Of a DNA stretch of 64,000 bases, positions 9,020 to 16,991 are shown piece after piece. Source of the stretch: Dyadobacter luteus (GTDB lineage Bacteria; Bacteroidota; Bacteroidia; Cytophagales; Spirosomataceae); NCBI RefSeq assembly GCF_003383615.1, contig NZ_QNUL01000024.1:1-64000 (forward strand), read 5' to 3'. Positions within the stretch are counted from its first letter, which is position 1. Each line of letters opens with the position of its first letter. The translations under genes and the position numbers were made by a program. Under the pieces are notes generated by a model. That model had not been told where the DNA came from and ran no database searches. It was given only the letters and a program-made list of their open reading frames with translations.

Positions 9020-9060
9020 AAAGACTGTAAATACGCTTATAAGGCGAATCGACAGTCTTT
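9020..9060 (-). terminator. Hairpin and T tract abutting the SGNH gene start
   Basis: On the minus strand AAAGACTGT and ACAGTCTTT form a stem, with a second internal CGC/GCG stem, followed by a run of T that ends 3 nt before the SGNH ATG. It can terminate the outer-membrane protein operon that stops at 9101, or act as an attenuator for the SGNH gene. Confidence 0.55.
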
Positions 9061-9100
9061 ATAACTGAAATATTTAATTTATTTATTGACCGGATTAACC

Positions 9101-9799
9101 CTATCTGCCATAGAAATACCGAACACCAAGACCTACGCTGGGAAATGTAAAAGTTGGGGTGAGTTGGTATTCAAGTTGATTTACTTTGGTACTCTCATTC
9201 ATCCCGGCAATATTAGAATAATTAATATTCTCGTAAGTTATCCCAACAGGATTTGCGAATGCAATACTCGCTGTTACCCACCACTTTTCTGATAAATTAT
9301 AATAAATTCCTGCACTCAGGTTTAATCCCAAATTAATCTTGTTTGACTTGTTTTCCTGCAAATACCCACCATCAGGATTATAATTTTTTGAATTAGAATA
9401 ACCCAAATCAACCGAAGGCCCACCAAAAATACCTACGTGTTCGTTGAAGTGTTTGTAGAATTGCCAGAAATGACCTACACCGAAGCCGATTGATCGAAGA
9501 CCTGATTTTTCAATAAGCGGGCCAGTACCATTACTGTTACTTGAATAAAAGCTCTTACCTCCACCAAGAGAATTACTGATTCTCAATCCCGACGCCCGAG
9601 TCTCTGTTCTGAACTTAGCTAATGATATATTGAAGTTGTATCCATACTCATTTGTTGAGAGATCTGGCGAGTCATTATTATTTTGTTTAAAATTGATAAA
9701 TGCATTCCCTTCAATAAATTTTTTACCGGTAAACTGTGCCTGTAACGTACCTATCGTACCGAAACCGATAAGCAATGCCAGTAAGAATATCTTTTTCAT
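9101..9799 (-). CDS. Outer-membrane beta-barrel protein (porin-like)
   Basis: A 232-residue protein from the ATG at 9799, chosen because MKKIFLLALLIGFGTIG...LQAQ is a clean signal peptide; the longer frame to 9850 overlaps the upstream gene. The mature part is a series of alternating, aromatic-rich strands and ends in GVGVRYFYGR, like small OmpA/OmpW-type barrels. No catalytic motif is seen. The start is 4 bp from the stop of a similarly built protein upstream, so the pair forms an operon and may be divergent paralogues. Confidence 0.65.
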   Translation of the reverse strand: MKKIFLLALLIGFGTIGTLQAQFTGKKFIEGNAFINFKQNNNDSPDLSTNEYGYNFNISLAKFRTETRASGLRISNSLGGGKSFYSSNSNGTGPLIEKSGLRSIGFGVGHFWQFYKHFNEHVGIFGGPSVDLGYSNSKNYNPDGGYLQENKSNKINLGLNLSAGIYYNLSEKWWVTASIAFANPVGITYENINYSNIAGMNESTKVNQLEYQLTPTFTFPSVGLGVRYFYGR

Positions 9800-9803
9800 A
9801 TAA

Positions 9804-10457
9804 TTAGCGCTTTTGAATGTACCATGCAGCCCGAACCGAGAAGTAGCCATTTAAACTACTTGTAATACCAGACCTCAAATAGAATGAATTTGACTCTTCA
9901 AAAGAGGAATAACCCGCTTCCAGCGATAGGAGATTAATATCAGATTCCAAAGAAAAACGTGGAGTGATCCAATAAGCGATACCAGGTTTCACGCTTAATC
10001 CAGTATTAAATCCATTGGATTTTCTAGTCGTATTTGTGGACTCATTCTCAGTTTTATACCTGGAAAGAGTGATGTCAGCTGATGAGGTTAGAAACACAGC
10101 CCATTTTGAATTACTGCCAATTGCCTTATAATTCCTGATAAAAGGACTGATGTAGTAGTTCAGGTTATTGGTTTTATTTTTCTGGTCGTTCCACTTGGAC
10201 GTGATCGTATGAATTCCTATACCAACATTGACTCCCAGAAGAAAATTATCTTTAACAAATTTCCCCGCAGACAAAGATGGAGTTAAATTTAAACTCCCTT
10301 GGGAATATTTGCTACTTCCCGGACTGGTTCGAAAACTATTAGTTCCACCAAATCCAATTGTTGCCCCTAAATACCCTGTCCCTTTCTCCAACTGAGCTTG
10401 GACAGGATTATAAACTGATAAATAGCCAAGCAAGGCTAAAAGACAATATTTCCTCAT
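9804..10457 (-). CDS. Outer-membrane beta-barrel protein (porin-like)
   Basis: A 217-residue protein from the ATG at 10457 (MRKYCLLALLGYLSV, signal peptide ending PVQAQ). The longer frame to 10559 adds an unlikely charged leader. Strand-like segments with GY/GF/GL motifs (GYLGATIGFG, FLLGVNVGIGIH) run to the terminal YFSVRAAWYIQKR, as in small barrels. It sits upstream of, and 4 bp from, a similar barrel gene. The role is unknown. Confidence 0.65.
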   Translation of the reverse strand: MRKYCLLALLGYLSVYNPVQAQLEKGTGYLGATIGFGGTNSFRTSPGSSKYSQGSLNLTPSLSAGKFVKDNFLLGVNVGIGIHTITSKWNDQKNKTNNLNYYISPFIRNYKAIGSNSKWAVFLTSSADITLSRYKTENESTNTTRKSNGFNTGLSVKPGIAYWITPRFSLESDINLLSLEAGYSSFEESNSFYLRSGITSSLNGYFSVRAAWYIQKR

Positions 10458-10608
10458 ACGTAAAAATAGTTTGATAATATGAGGCAATATAGTATCAATT
10501 TTGTCACCGGCTAAACATTTAACTTTTTTTATACAAATTATAACAAAAGAGGCGACCATCGGCCACCTCTAAATACTACCTATACCAAAATTTAACCTAA
10601 CTTTCTTT

Positions 10609-10751
10609 TAGCTAATAGCTGTTAGTGATTAGCTTATAGCCTATGTCTCCCTTGAATGCATATTCCACAAGCATTTTTTGAAAACATATCTTTTTAATTA
10701 ATTTATATCGTTCTAAAAATTGGATCTTTCAGGGTAAAAGCTAATAGCTGA
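10609..10751. repeat. AGCTAATAGCT-type intergenic repeats
   Basis: Variants of TAGCTAATAGCTGTTAG and GATTAGCTTATAGCC occupy 10609-10640, and AGCTAATAGCTGATTA recurs just before the TolC stop codon (10739-10753). Related AGCT(A/G)TTAGCT strings recur near 56085 and 56205. These look like simple dispersed intergenic repeats without coding capacity. Confidence 0.5.
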
Positions 10752-12062
10752 TTAAAACACGCCGTCCCAATTTCCTTGCTGATAATACTGCAGCAGCCGT
10801 TGTTGCATCAGATACTCATATCTCGCCTGAATCGCATTCGCTTCTGCTTTGGCAAGATTCGCCTTTGCCAGTGAGTATTCAAAAATGTTGGCAGTTCCGG
10901 CATTCAGCTTGCTTTCTACAACTGTGAAACTCGCTGTCAGCGATTCGGCCTGCCCTTGTGCTGCTGAAAACTTATCTGTGGCTGCGTTCATATCCAGTAC
11001 CGCTTTTTCAATCGCCTGCCTTAACAGCTGTTTCGTCGTTTCCTGCTGATTTTGCGCCAATCTCTCCTGTACTTTTGCAAACTCCACACGAGGTCTTGTC
11101 ACCCATCTTCCCATGATCGGAATATTCAGCCGCAGGTTCATAGAACCATTCCTGGTGGCATTCAACTGATTAAAGTAATCCAGCTTCTTATTCGTAGAAG
11201 CGTAAAATGCGCCAAAGTCGGCTCCGAGAGACAAGGAAGGAAAGTTATCTGCCCGAATAGATTTCACCTGATAACCGAAGCTTTTACGATACAATTCTGC
11301 ACTTCTGGCTTCCGGAAAGTTGATCTGGGCAAATTCGTATAAGCCGGCAGCCGTTACAGCACCTTGTTCTGCCTTTAACGGCGCAAGCGGTTCCAGCACC
11401 AGACTGTCATCCGCCGGAATGTTTATTCTTTGAAACAATGCCAAACGGGCGGTACGATAGTTATTCAATGCCGTTACTTCGGCAAACTTATCGTTCGATA
11501 GCTGAGCTTTTATTTCAAACAACGTATTATTCCCCAGTACACCGGCATTGACTTGTTTTTCAACACGATCCACCTGAATCTGGGATGAAGCTACCTGCTG
11601 CCCTGCGGCTTCATAAATTGCTTTCGTGGCCAACACATTCACATAACCCTGCATCAGTAATGCTACTTGCTGATTGAATACAGCAGTTTGATTTTCATTC
11701 GCCGACTCTTTCAGCAGAACATTCTGATGAATCTGATTCTGCAACTTTCCTCCCTGGAAAACAGGCATCTGAAAGCCTCCTCCTATCGAGCTATAGTTAT
11801 AGACCTGATCAATATATTCGTTGGTATACTGATCAATACTCCGTCCCAGGTTCACACTGTTATTGGAGCCAATAGAGATTTGCGGAAGAATCTGAGATTT
11901 CACCTGCTTCAACTGCGCCTCCGCAGACTCAGCCTGCAAACTTCCCTGTTTGTAGACCAGATTGTTTTTAGTCAAAAGAGCTACACATTCGTGCATACTG
12001 AGCCTGGCCTGTGCCTGCAAAATGCCTGGCAGCAAGCTCAAAACGAGCAATAAATATTTCAT
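10752..12062 (-). CDS. TolC-family outer membrane efflux protein
   Basis: A 436-residue protein starting at the ATG at 12062 with signal peptide ending GILQAQ. It begins with the typical RLSMHECVALLTKNNL segment, has two long heptad-rich helical repeats, and includes LNIPIMGRW in the second half, as in TolC/OEP channels. It is the outer-membrane exit duct of tripartite export machines. It lies 78 bp downstream of the ABC ATPase gene on the same strand, and the ATPase carries the shared operator upstream. No HlyD-type adaptor is encoded in the window, which is unusual for a TolC operon. Confidence 0.9.
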   Translation of the reverse strand: MKYLLLVLSLLPGILQAQARLSMHECVALLTKNNLVYKQGSLQAESAEAQLKQVKSQILPQISIGSNNSVNLGRSIDQYTNEYIDQVYNYSSIGGGFQMPVFQGGKLQNQIHQNVLLKESANENQTAVFNQQVALLMQGYVNVLATKAIYEAAGQQVASSQIQVDRVEKQVNAGVLGNNTLFEIKAQLSNDKFAEVTALNNYRTARLALFQRINIPADDSLVLEPLAPLKAEQGAVTAAGLYEFAQINFPEARSAELYRKSFGYQVKSIRADNFPSLSLGADFGAFYASTNKKLDYFNQLNATRNGSMNLRLNIPIMGRWVTRPRVEFAKVQERLAQNQQETTKQLLRQAIEKAVLDMNAATDKFSAAQGQAESLTASFTVVESKLNAGTANIFEYSLAKANLAKAEANAIQARYEYLMQQRLLQYYQQGNWDGVF

Positions 12063-12111
12063 GGCTAATAGATTATATAATTCTGAGTCCGGAAAACATC
12101 TGCAGCACATC

Positions 12112-12136
12112 CCCTGCCCTATGCCCCTTGCCCTCT
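12112..12136. repeat. Short GGGGCATRGGGC-type repeat
   Basis: CCTATGCCCCTTGCCCT lies between the ATPase and TolC genes. Close relatives (TATGCCCCATGCCC) lie at 53638-53665 and 61391-61404, in both cases between or upstream of permease genes. Confidence 0.5.
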
Positions 12137-12140
12137 TCTT

Positions 12141-12803
12141 CTAAGCTAACCACCCATCTTTCAACCGCACAATCCGGTTTCCGTAGGTCGCATTGGTTTC
12201 TGAGTGCGTTACCTGCACAATGGTTACTTTATCTTCTTTATTTAACTTTTGAAACAATTCCATGATCTCAATGGCCTGTTCAGAATGCAGGTTTCCGGTT
12301 GGTTCGTCCGCAAAAATTACCTTCGGATTATGAACGATGGCTCTTGCTACACCCACCAGCTGCTGCTGTCCGCCAGACAGCTGATGTGGGAATAAATCCT
12401 TTTTTGCTACCATGTTAAACCGATCCAGTAACTCAGCCACTCTGCTTTTCCTTTCGGAAGATGGTGTGCCTTTATACAGAAGCGGCGTTTCAATGTTTTC
12501 GTAAACGGTCAGTTCATCGATAAGGTGATAAGCCTGAAATACAAATCCGATCTGATGTCTGTGCAACTCAGTTCTTTTCTTTTCAGATAGCTTCTGAACC
12601 GGTTCATCCAGGAATAAATATTCTCCCTCCGACGGCTCCTCCAGTAAACCCAGAATGTGTAACAATGTCGATTTACCTGAACCGGACGGTCCCATAATCG
12701 ACACAAATTCGCCTTCTTTAATATCCAGGTCAATGTGACGTAAAACGTAGGTTTTGCCAAAGCCAGCGGGATAATACTTGGAAATCTTTTCGAGCTTGAT
12801 CAT
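12141..12803 (-). CDS. ABC transporter ATP-binding protein (MacB/LolD type)
   Basis: A 220-residue ATPase with Walker A GPSGSGKST (38-46), Q-loop GFVFQAYHL, signature LSGGQQQLVGVARA, Walker B VIFADEPTGNL and a switch His in VTHSE. It belongs to the group that energises FtsX/MacB-type mechanotransmission permeases. It is the only ABC ATPase in the window, while nine such permeases have none beside them. Its upstream region carries the same twin inverted repeat found before five permease units (here 12965-13000), so I infer that it powers several of them, with TolC as outlet. Confidence 0.93.
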   Translation of the reverse strand: MIKLEKISKYYPAGFGKTYVLRHIDLDIKEGEFVSIMGPSGSGKSTLLHILGLLEEPSEGEYLFLDEPVQKLSEKKRTELHRHQIGFVFQAYHLIDELTVYENIETPLLYKGTPSSERKSRVAELLDRFNMVAKKDLFPHQLSGGQQQLVGVARAIVHNPKVIFADEPTGNLHSEQAIEIMELFQKLNKEDKVTIVQVTHSETNATYGNRIVRLKDGWLA

Positions 12804-12964
12804 AAAATTTTGGTATAAATGAATTCAGGAGCACTACAAGGTAGTCGGTGACCAAATATAAAAAGTTGTGCTTTACTAATCCCTGCCATCCACTTTAAAA
12901 ACGCTTGCCAGATTCATAATAACCTAATTAAAAGACCATTACAAAATAATCAAAACATAAATAC

Positions 12965-13000
12965 CGTTCGAAATCGTACAAATGTGTACGGTAGCGAACG
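12965..13000. promoter_or_regulatory. Twin inverted-repeat operator (TolC/ATPase unit)
   Basis: CGTTCgaaatcGTACA, then a 4-bp spacer, then TGTACggtagcGAACG. Both halves fit YGTNC-N6-GNACR, and the whole element is itself a larger dyad. It lies 162 bp upstream of the ATPase start. The same architecture recurs upstream of five permease units. Confidence 0.7.
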
Positions 13001-13040
13001 GTAGAGTACGGTCTTAAGGAGTGTAACATGCGAGATCTCA

Positions 13041-13937
13041 TCAGACAGAAATTTCCATCCGATAACCTATGCCATGTACGGCAGCGATTTTCAGTGTGGT
13101 ATCTTCTGAAAGCAATTTCCTGAGGCGGGAGACAAATACATCAACACTTCTTCCAACGGTAATACCTTCATCCTCCCAGACAGATTTCAGAATAAAATCT
13201 CTTTCCATTATCTGGTTCTTATGACTGACAAAAAGGTGTAAAAGCTTTGCTTCCCGGTAAGTAAGGTTGTGTTTTTTTTCACAGCTGTATAGCACAAGAT
13301 TAGTTATATCAAGCTGAGATTCCCCAAAGTTGATCCTGGAATCACTGATCGCATCGTCTGTTTTTGAAGCAATCAGTTCCGACTTACCTGACCTGCGCAA
13401 TACTACAAATCCCAGCACTGAAAGTAAAATCCCTGCAGGTATCAGCCACCAGTTTCCCGGCGAGGCTACAGCTTTTTCTTCAGGAGTAAAACTTACTTTT
13501 AATACATAACAGCCTGGCTCTTTTGTTCTGCCGGCACATGGAATGCCGTCTTTATTTGCTAAATCAAGATAGCTGTAACCGAGTATGATTTCATCACTTC
13601 TGCAATTCAGGATGGATACATTATAGGGTTTTTCGATTTTATGCAAATCGAAAGACTGCTGCAATAGTTGCGGTAGCTCAGCATAATCAAAAACCTGATC
13701 CAATTCTATTGAAAAAGATGTGGCATCGGTTTGCTTTACAGCTTTAACAGTGGACAGAGAATCTCCGTTTTGTAATTTTAACTGATGAACGGCCCGCCGC
13801 ATGGCAAGGTTTACACTTTCAGCAAATCGTATACCATCGTTACTTGCAGCACTATCGGTTGTATACGCACATAAAATTGTCAGAGCTAAAACGATAGCCC
13901 TCAAAGCCATTTTCAGAAACATCACAATTTTGAACAT
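13041..13937 (-). CDS. Membrane-anchored winged-helix (OmpR-type) regulator
   Basis: A 298-residue protein from the ATG at 13937; the longer frame would need a TTG. An N-terminal hydrophobic helix is followed by a periplasmic domain of about 130 residues with a cysteine pair (IPCAGRTKEPGCY), a second membrane helix (WWLIPAGILLSVLGFVVLRR), and a C-terminal winged helix of the Trans_reg_C type (NLTYREAKLLHLFVSHKN, then SVDVFVSRLRKLL, then AVHGIGYRMEI). This is a ToxR/CadC-like one-component sensor with inverted order: the sensor is N-terminal and DNA binding C-terminal. It follows a secreted-protein gene by 13 bp and is probably co-transcribed with it. Targets are unknown. Confidence 0.8.
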   Translation of the reverse strand: MFKIVMFLKMALRAIVLALTILCAYTTDSAASNDGIRFAESVNLAMRRAVHQLKLQNGDSLSTVKAVKQTDATSFSIELDQVFDYAELPQLLQQSFDLHKIEKPYNVSILNCRSDEIILGYSYLDLANKDGIPCAGRTKEPGCYVLKVSFTPEEKAVASPGNWWLIPAGILLSVLGFVVLRRSGKSELIASKTDDAISDSRINFGESQLDITNLVLYSCEKKHNLTYREAKLLHLFVSHKNQIMERDFILKSVWEDEGITVGRSVDVFVSRLRKLLSEDTTLKIAAVHGIGYRMEISV

Positions 13938-13980
13938 ATACCAGAACCGACGGGATAATTTAACCAACGAATTTAATCAT

Positions 13981-14424
13981 TTAACATCCATCATTTTTAT
14001 TCTTGCTCAACCCCAGCCACATATAAAGGTCAGGAATGAACCGTTTCTGCTTCACGACAATGATTTTTCTGTCAGAATTATTCAACTGACCGGCCAGATC
14101 AACAACAATCTGATCTCCGTCTTTCGCGAATTTCAGTATTTCAGCCATCTCATATTCCTGAACAGCATGGTTATGTGCATACGCTTCTGCATTGACAATC
14201 CTGCCTTCGCGCTTCAGGTAAATGTAGAATGGGACCGCATCTCCGGCATCCAGCCCAACACTTAGTCGTCCCCTGGTTACCCACGAAAACATATCGGAAG
14301 ATACTTTCTGTCCATTCAGTAGCAACGATGTAGTCTTCACACCATTTTTGGGCAAACCATTCGAAACGGAAAAGGAGAGCAGGACAACAAAAAGACAAGT
14401 GATTTTGACCAACAGATTTCTCAT
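13981..14424 (-). CDS. Hypothetical secreted protein upstream of the membrane regulator
   Basis: A 147-residue protein with a signal peptide (~residues 1-23, ending SVSNG). The mature part includes DAGDAVPFYIYLKREGRIVNA and AEILKFAKDGDQIVVD, which suggests a small beta-rich domain; I recognise no family. It ends 13 bp before the membrane-bound regulator, so it may be the signal-binding partner or a target. That is inference from position only. Confidence 0.6.
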   Translation of the reverse strand: MRNLLVKITCLFVVLLSFSVSNGLPKNGVKTTSLLLNGQKVSSDMFSWVTRGRLSVGLDAGDAVPFYIYLKREGRIVNAEAYAHNHAVQEYEMAEILKFAKDGDQIVVDLAGQLNNSDRKIIVVKQKRFIPDLYMWLGLSKNKNDGC

Positions 14425-14610
14425 GAGCTGTAGTTTTTTGAATGAGTTACGAATTGGATCAAATGTAAATCACGCAATTTCAAACCTTGTCAACCGCCTG
14501 TAAAACAATGTAAACGAAATGTAAAACCTTGTTTTCAACCTTATAAATGAACAAAAACAACAACTCATATTAATTTTCAACCATCGCCGAACGTATTATC
14601 ATCCAGTACT

Positions 14611-14627
14611 TGTTCGCATTATGAACA
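14611..14627. promoter_or_regulatory. Single TGTTC-N7-GAACA palindrome
   Basis: TGTTCgcattatGAACA sits 16 bp before the TTG start of the MFS gene. The arms match those of the permease-linked operators, but the spacer is 7 instead of 6 and there is only one copy, so membership in the same regulon is uncertain. Confidence 0.3.
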
Positions 14628-14642
14628 CTGCACAATATCAAT

Positions 14643-15887
14643 TTGAAGAAAGTTAATTCACAAGATCCTTACGCTTCTCTGCGTTTCTCTGATTTCCGGT
14701 TTTACGTTTCCAATACTTTCCTGTTTGCTGCTACTATTCTGATACAGGAAGTCATTGTTGGTTACGAGCTTTACAAGATGACGCACGATCCGCTGGCACT
14801 AGGCCTGATCGGACTGGCAGAAGCAATACCATTTATCATCACATCCCTATTGGGCGGATACATTGCAGATCAAAAAAATAAGATCAGCGTTATGCATATC
14901 AGTATAGTGGTGATCATTCTCGGATCAGTGATTCTGTATACACTTTTTCAACCGGGCATTTATAATTCCCTTACTGAATTTCAACATCTTGCAGCCATAT
15001 ACGGCGTTTTCGGGTTAATTGGTTTTGCCAAAGGGTTTTATTCCCCGGCATCCAGCTCTCTTAAACCGTATCTTGTGCCAAGACAGTTTTATGCCAACTC
15101 ATCTACATGGAGCGGCTCATTCCGCCAGGCAGGAGCAATCACAGGTCCTGCGATTGCAGGATTTCTCTATGCCTTTGCAGGTTTTCAGAATACGTTGCTG
15201 ATAGTGATTGTAAACTTTGTGGTTTGCTGGTTTCTGCTGGGTATGATCAAAACCAGACCTGAGATTGTCAAAATTACAACACCTATCATTGAAAGCCTGA
15301 AGGAAGGATTCCGTTTTGTCTTCAGAACAAGAATTGTTTTATATGCCATTTCTCTCGATTTATTTTCCGTATTGTTCGGTGGTGTAGTTGCTCTTTTGCC
15401 AGTATTTGCTGAAGATATTCTCAAAGTGGGTCCCGAAGGATTAGGGTTGTTGAGAGCTGCACCGTCAACAGGCGCATTGCTTACGATGCTGGGAATGGCT
15501 TATTTTCCTGCAACCCATAATGCCTGGCGTAACATGCTGATCTCGGTTGCCGGATTTGGGTTATTTACCATTCTCTTTGCCATTTCCACCAACTTCATGC
15601 TTTCATGCGCCGCACTCTTCTTCACAGGAGTGTGTGACAGCGTCAGTGTCATTATCAGACAAACCATCTTGCAGATATATCCACCCGAAGAAATGCGTGG
15701 ACGTGTGGCGGCGGTAAACGGGATTTTTGTCAGCTCATCCAACGAATTGGGAGCTTTCGAATCTGGTGTCCTTGCAAAAGCTTTTGGAACGGTTCCTTCC
15801 GTGATGATGGGAGGAGTAATGACTCTAGCTGTAGTTACCTGGATCTATGTAAAATCGAAGGATCTGTTTTCAGTGAGGCTGAGCTGA
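14643..15887 (+). CDS. MFS transporter (EntS/MFS_3-like exporter)
   Basis: A 414-residue protein with about 12 membrane helices. DFRFYVSNTFLFAATILIQEVIVGYELYKMTHDPLALG-like wording is typical of the MFS_3 group (enterobactin exporter EntS relatives), as are GGYIADQKNK (loop 2-3 motif A) and MRGRVAAVNG near the C-terminus. The likely role is proton-driven export of a small molecule. The start must be TTG at 14643: the in-frame codon at 14622 is a stop and no ATG lies between. The next in-frame ATG is after the first helix. Confidence 0.85.
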   Translation: MKKVNSQDPYASLRFSDFRFYVSNTFLFAATILIQEVIVGYELYKMTHDPLALGLIGLAEAIPFIITSLLGGYIADQKNKISVMHISIVVIILGSVILYTLFQPGIYNSLTEFQHLAAIYGVFGLIGFAKGFYSPASSSLKPYLVPRQFYANSSTWSGSFRQAGAITGPAIAGFLYAFAGFQNTLLIVIVNFVVCWFLLGMIKTRPEIVKITTPIIESLKEGFRFVFRTRIVLYAISLDLFSVLFGGVVALLPVFAEDILKVGPEGLGLLRAAPSTGALLTMLGMAYFPATHNAWRNMLISVAGFGLFTILFAISTNFMLSCAALFFTGVCDSVSVIIRQTILQIYPPEEMRGRVAAVNGIFVSSSNELGAFESGVLAKAFGTVPSVMMGGVMTLAVVTWIYVKSKDLFSVRLS

Positions 15888-15948
15888 GTGGCCTTAAATG
15901 CAGAGAAACAATTATTAAAACGCTAAGGTATAGGAGTTATACGCCGGG

Positions 15949-16120
15949 TTTCGCTGAGCGAAGTTAACATCCGGTATATTATAGCTCTAATTGTAATCCC
16001 AAAATGCCCTTCGACGAGCTCAGGGTGACAGCGCCTTTAATATTTTCTGAACTTCACTAAGAAAATATTAAAAAACTCTGTGTAACTCAGCGCTAACTCA
16101 ATTTTAACTCTGCGTTGAAA
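15949..16120. repeat. Direct repeat copy A flanking the DUF433/DUF5615 module
   Basis: About 172 bp. It begins TTTCGCTGAGCGAAGTTAA, contains GCCCTTCGACGAGCTCAGG and AAGAAAATATTAAAAAACTC, and ends CTCTGCGTTGAAA. The same blocks in the same order occur at 16812-16982. It fills most of the 319-bp gap before the DUF433 gene; nothing coding is seen in it. Confidence 0.75.
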
Positions 16121-16175
16121 ACGCTGTTATCTGTTTTCAACAAATCCCGGTAGCTTTACTTGGATTAAAATTGTT

Positions 16176-16183
16176 TATTTTTG
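16176..16183 (+). promoter_or_regulatory. Candidate -7 box (TATTTTTG) for the TA-like pair
   Basis: Exact TAnnTTTG match 23 bp upstream of the ATG at 16207. Its position argues against the alternative TTG start at 16171. Confidence 0.5.
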
Positions 16184-16206
16184 TTGATCAACCGATCAAT
16201 TACAAT

Positions 16207-16437
16207 ATGTACATATATAAAAACATCATCAGCATTGAGGACGGTAAAAGAAGTGGAAAACCGTGTATCAGAGGTATGCGTATTACCGTTGAGGATATAT
16301 TACGCTGGTTAGCATCGGGAATGTCTGTTGAGGAGATATTATTTGATTTCCCGGAGCTCACCAAAGAGGATATTCTGGTCTCATTAGAATTTTCAGCCAA
16401 TCAGCAGAAGAAAATATTTTACGATGTAGCAGCATGA
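16207..16437 (+). CDS. DUF433 family protein (antitoxin-like)
   Basis: A 76-residue protein with the DUF433 pattern SGKPCIRGMRITVEDILRWLASGMSVEEILFDFPELTKEDI, a winged-helix-like fold considered to be the antitoxin partner of PIN-like DUF5615 proteins. The ATG at 16207 is preferred to the in-frame TTG at 16171, which lies at the putative promoter. The stop overlaps the next start by 4 bp (ATGA), the usual coupling for toxin-antitoxin pairs. The module is enclosed by two copies of a ~170-bp direct repeat. Confidence 0.85.
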   Translation: MYIYKNIISIEDGKRSGKPCIRGMRITVEDILRWLASGMSVEEILFDFPELTKEDILVSLEFSANQQKKIFYDVAA

Positions 16438-16744
16438 GGCTTCTCATTGATCAAAACATTTCTCATAGGGTACTTCCGATTATTCAAGATCATTTCAAGG
16501 GCATTCAACACGTCAGCCAACTAGGTCTGTTGAATACCAATGATCATGAAATCTTCATGTTTGCTCGTAACAACGAATTCGACGCTATCATTACATTAGA
16601 CGATGATTTTGTAAGATTGCTGAATCTATTTTCCTCACCACCAAAAATCATCTGGCTAAGAACAGGGAACTGCGCAACAAAAATCTGGCGGAAATATTAA
16701 TATCAAAATACGATATAATAAAGGAGTTTATTGGAAGTGAGTAA
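16434..16744 (+). pseudogene. DUF5615 PIN-like toxin, frameshifted near its C-terminus
   Basis: The intact frame gives 88 residues and stops at 16700 (ending ATKIWRKY). It has the DUF5615 hallmarks LLIDQNIS, TNDHEIFMFA, AIITLDDDF (acidic residues of the PIN-like site) and PPKIIWLRTGNC. Family members continue after GNC for another ~20 residues. Adding one A to the A run at 16679-16683 restores such a tail (NLAEILISKYDIIKEFIGSE) ending at a TAA at 16742-16744. The gene is therefore either a genuine one-base deletion mutant or a homopolymer sequencing error. All acidic catalytic residues precede the break. It is coupled to the DUF433 gene by a 4-bp overlap. Confidence 0.75.
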
Positions 16745-16811
16745 CATTCCCTATTTGAAATTTTCAAAGTTTAGGGTTTCTGATTTAAGTACATAAAAGT
16801 TACATACAGCG

Positions 16812-16982
16812 TTTCGCTGAGCGAAGTTAATATCCGGTATATTACAGATTTAGTGATAATTCTGGCATGCCCTTCGATAAACTCAGATTGACAGTACCGT
16901 TTTGATGCTGAGTCCCACTAAGAAAATATTAAAAAACTCTGTGCAACTCTGCGCCAACTCAATTTCAACTCTGCGTTGAAAA
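16812..16982. repeat. Direct repeat copy B flanking the DUF433/DUF5615 module
   Basis: About 171 bp, an imperfect copy of 15949-16120 in the same orientation; it ends 9 bp from the stop codon of the neighbouring permease. Shared blocks include TTTCGCTGAGCGAAGTTAA, ATCCGGTATATTA and AAGAAAATATTAAAAAACTC. Confidence 0.75.
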
Positions 16983-16991
16983 TCTAAAAAC

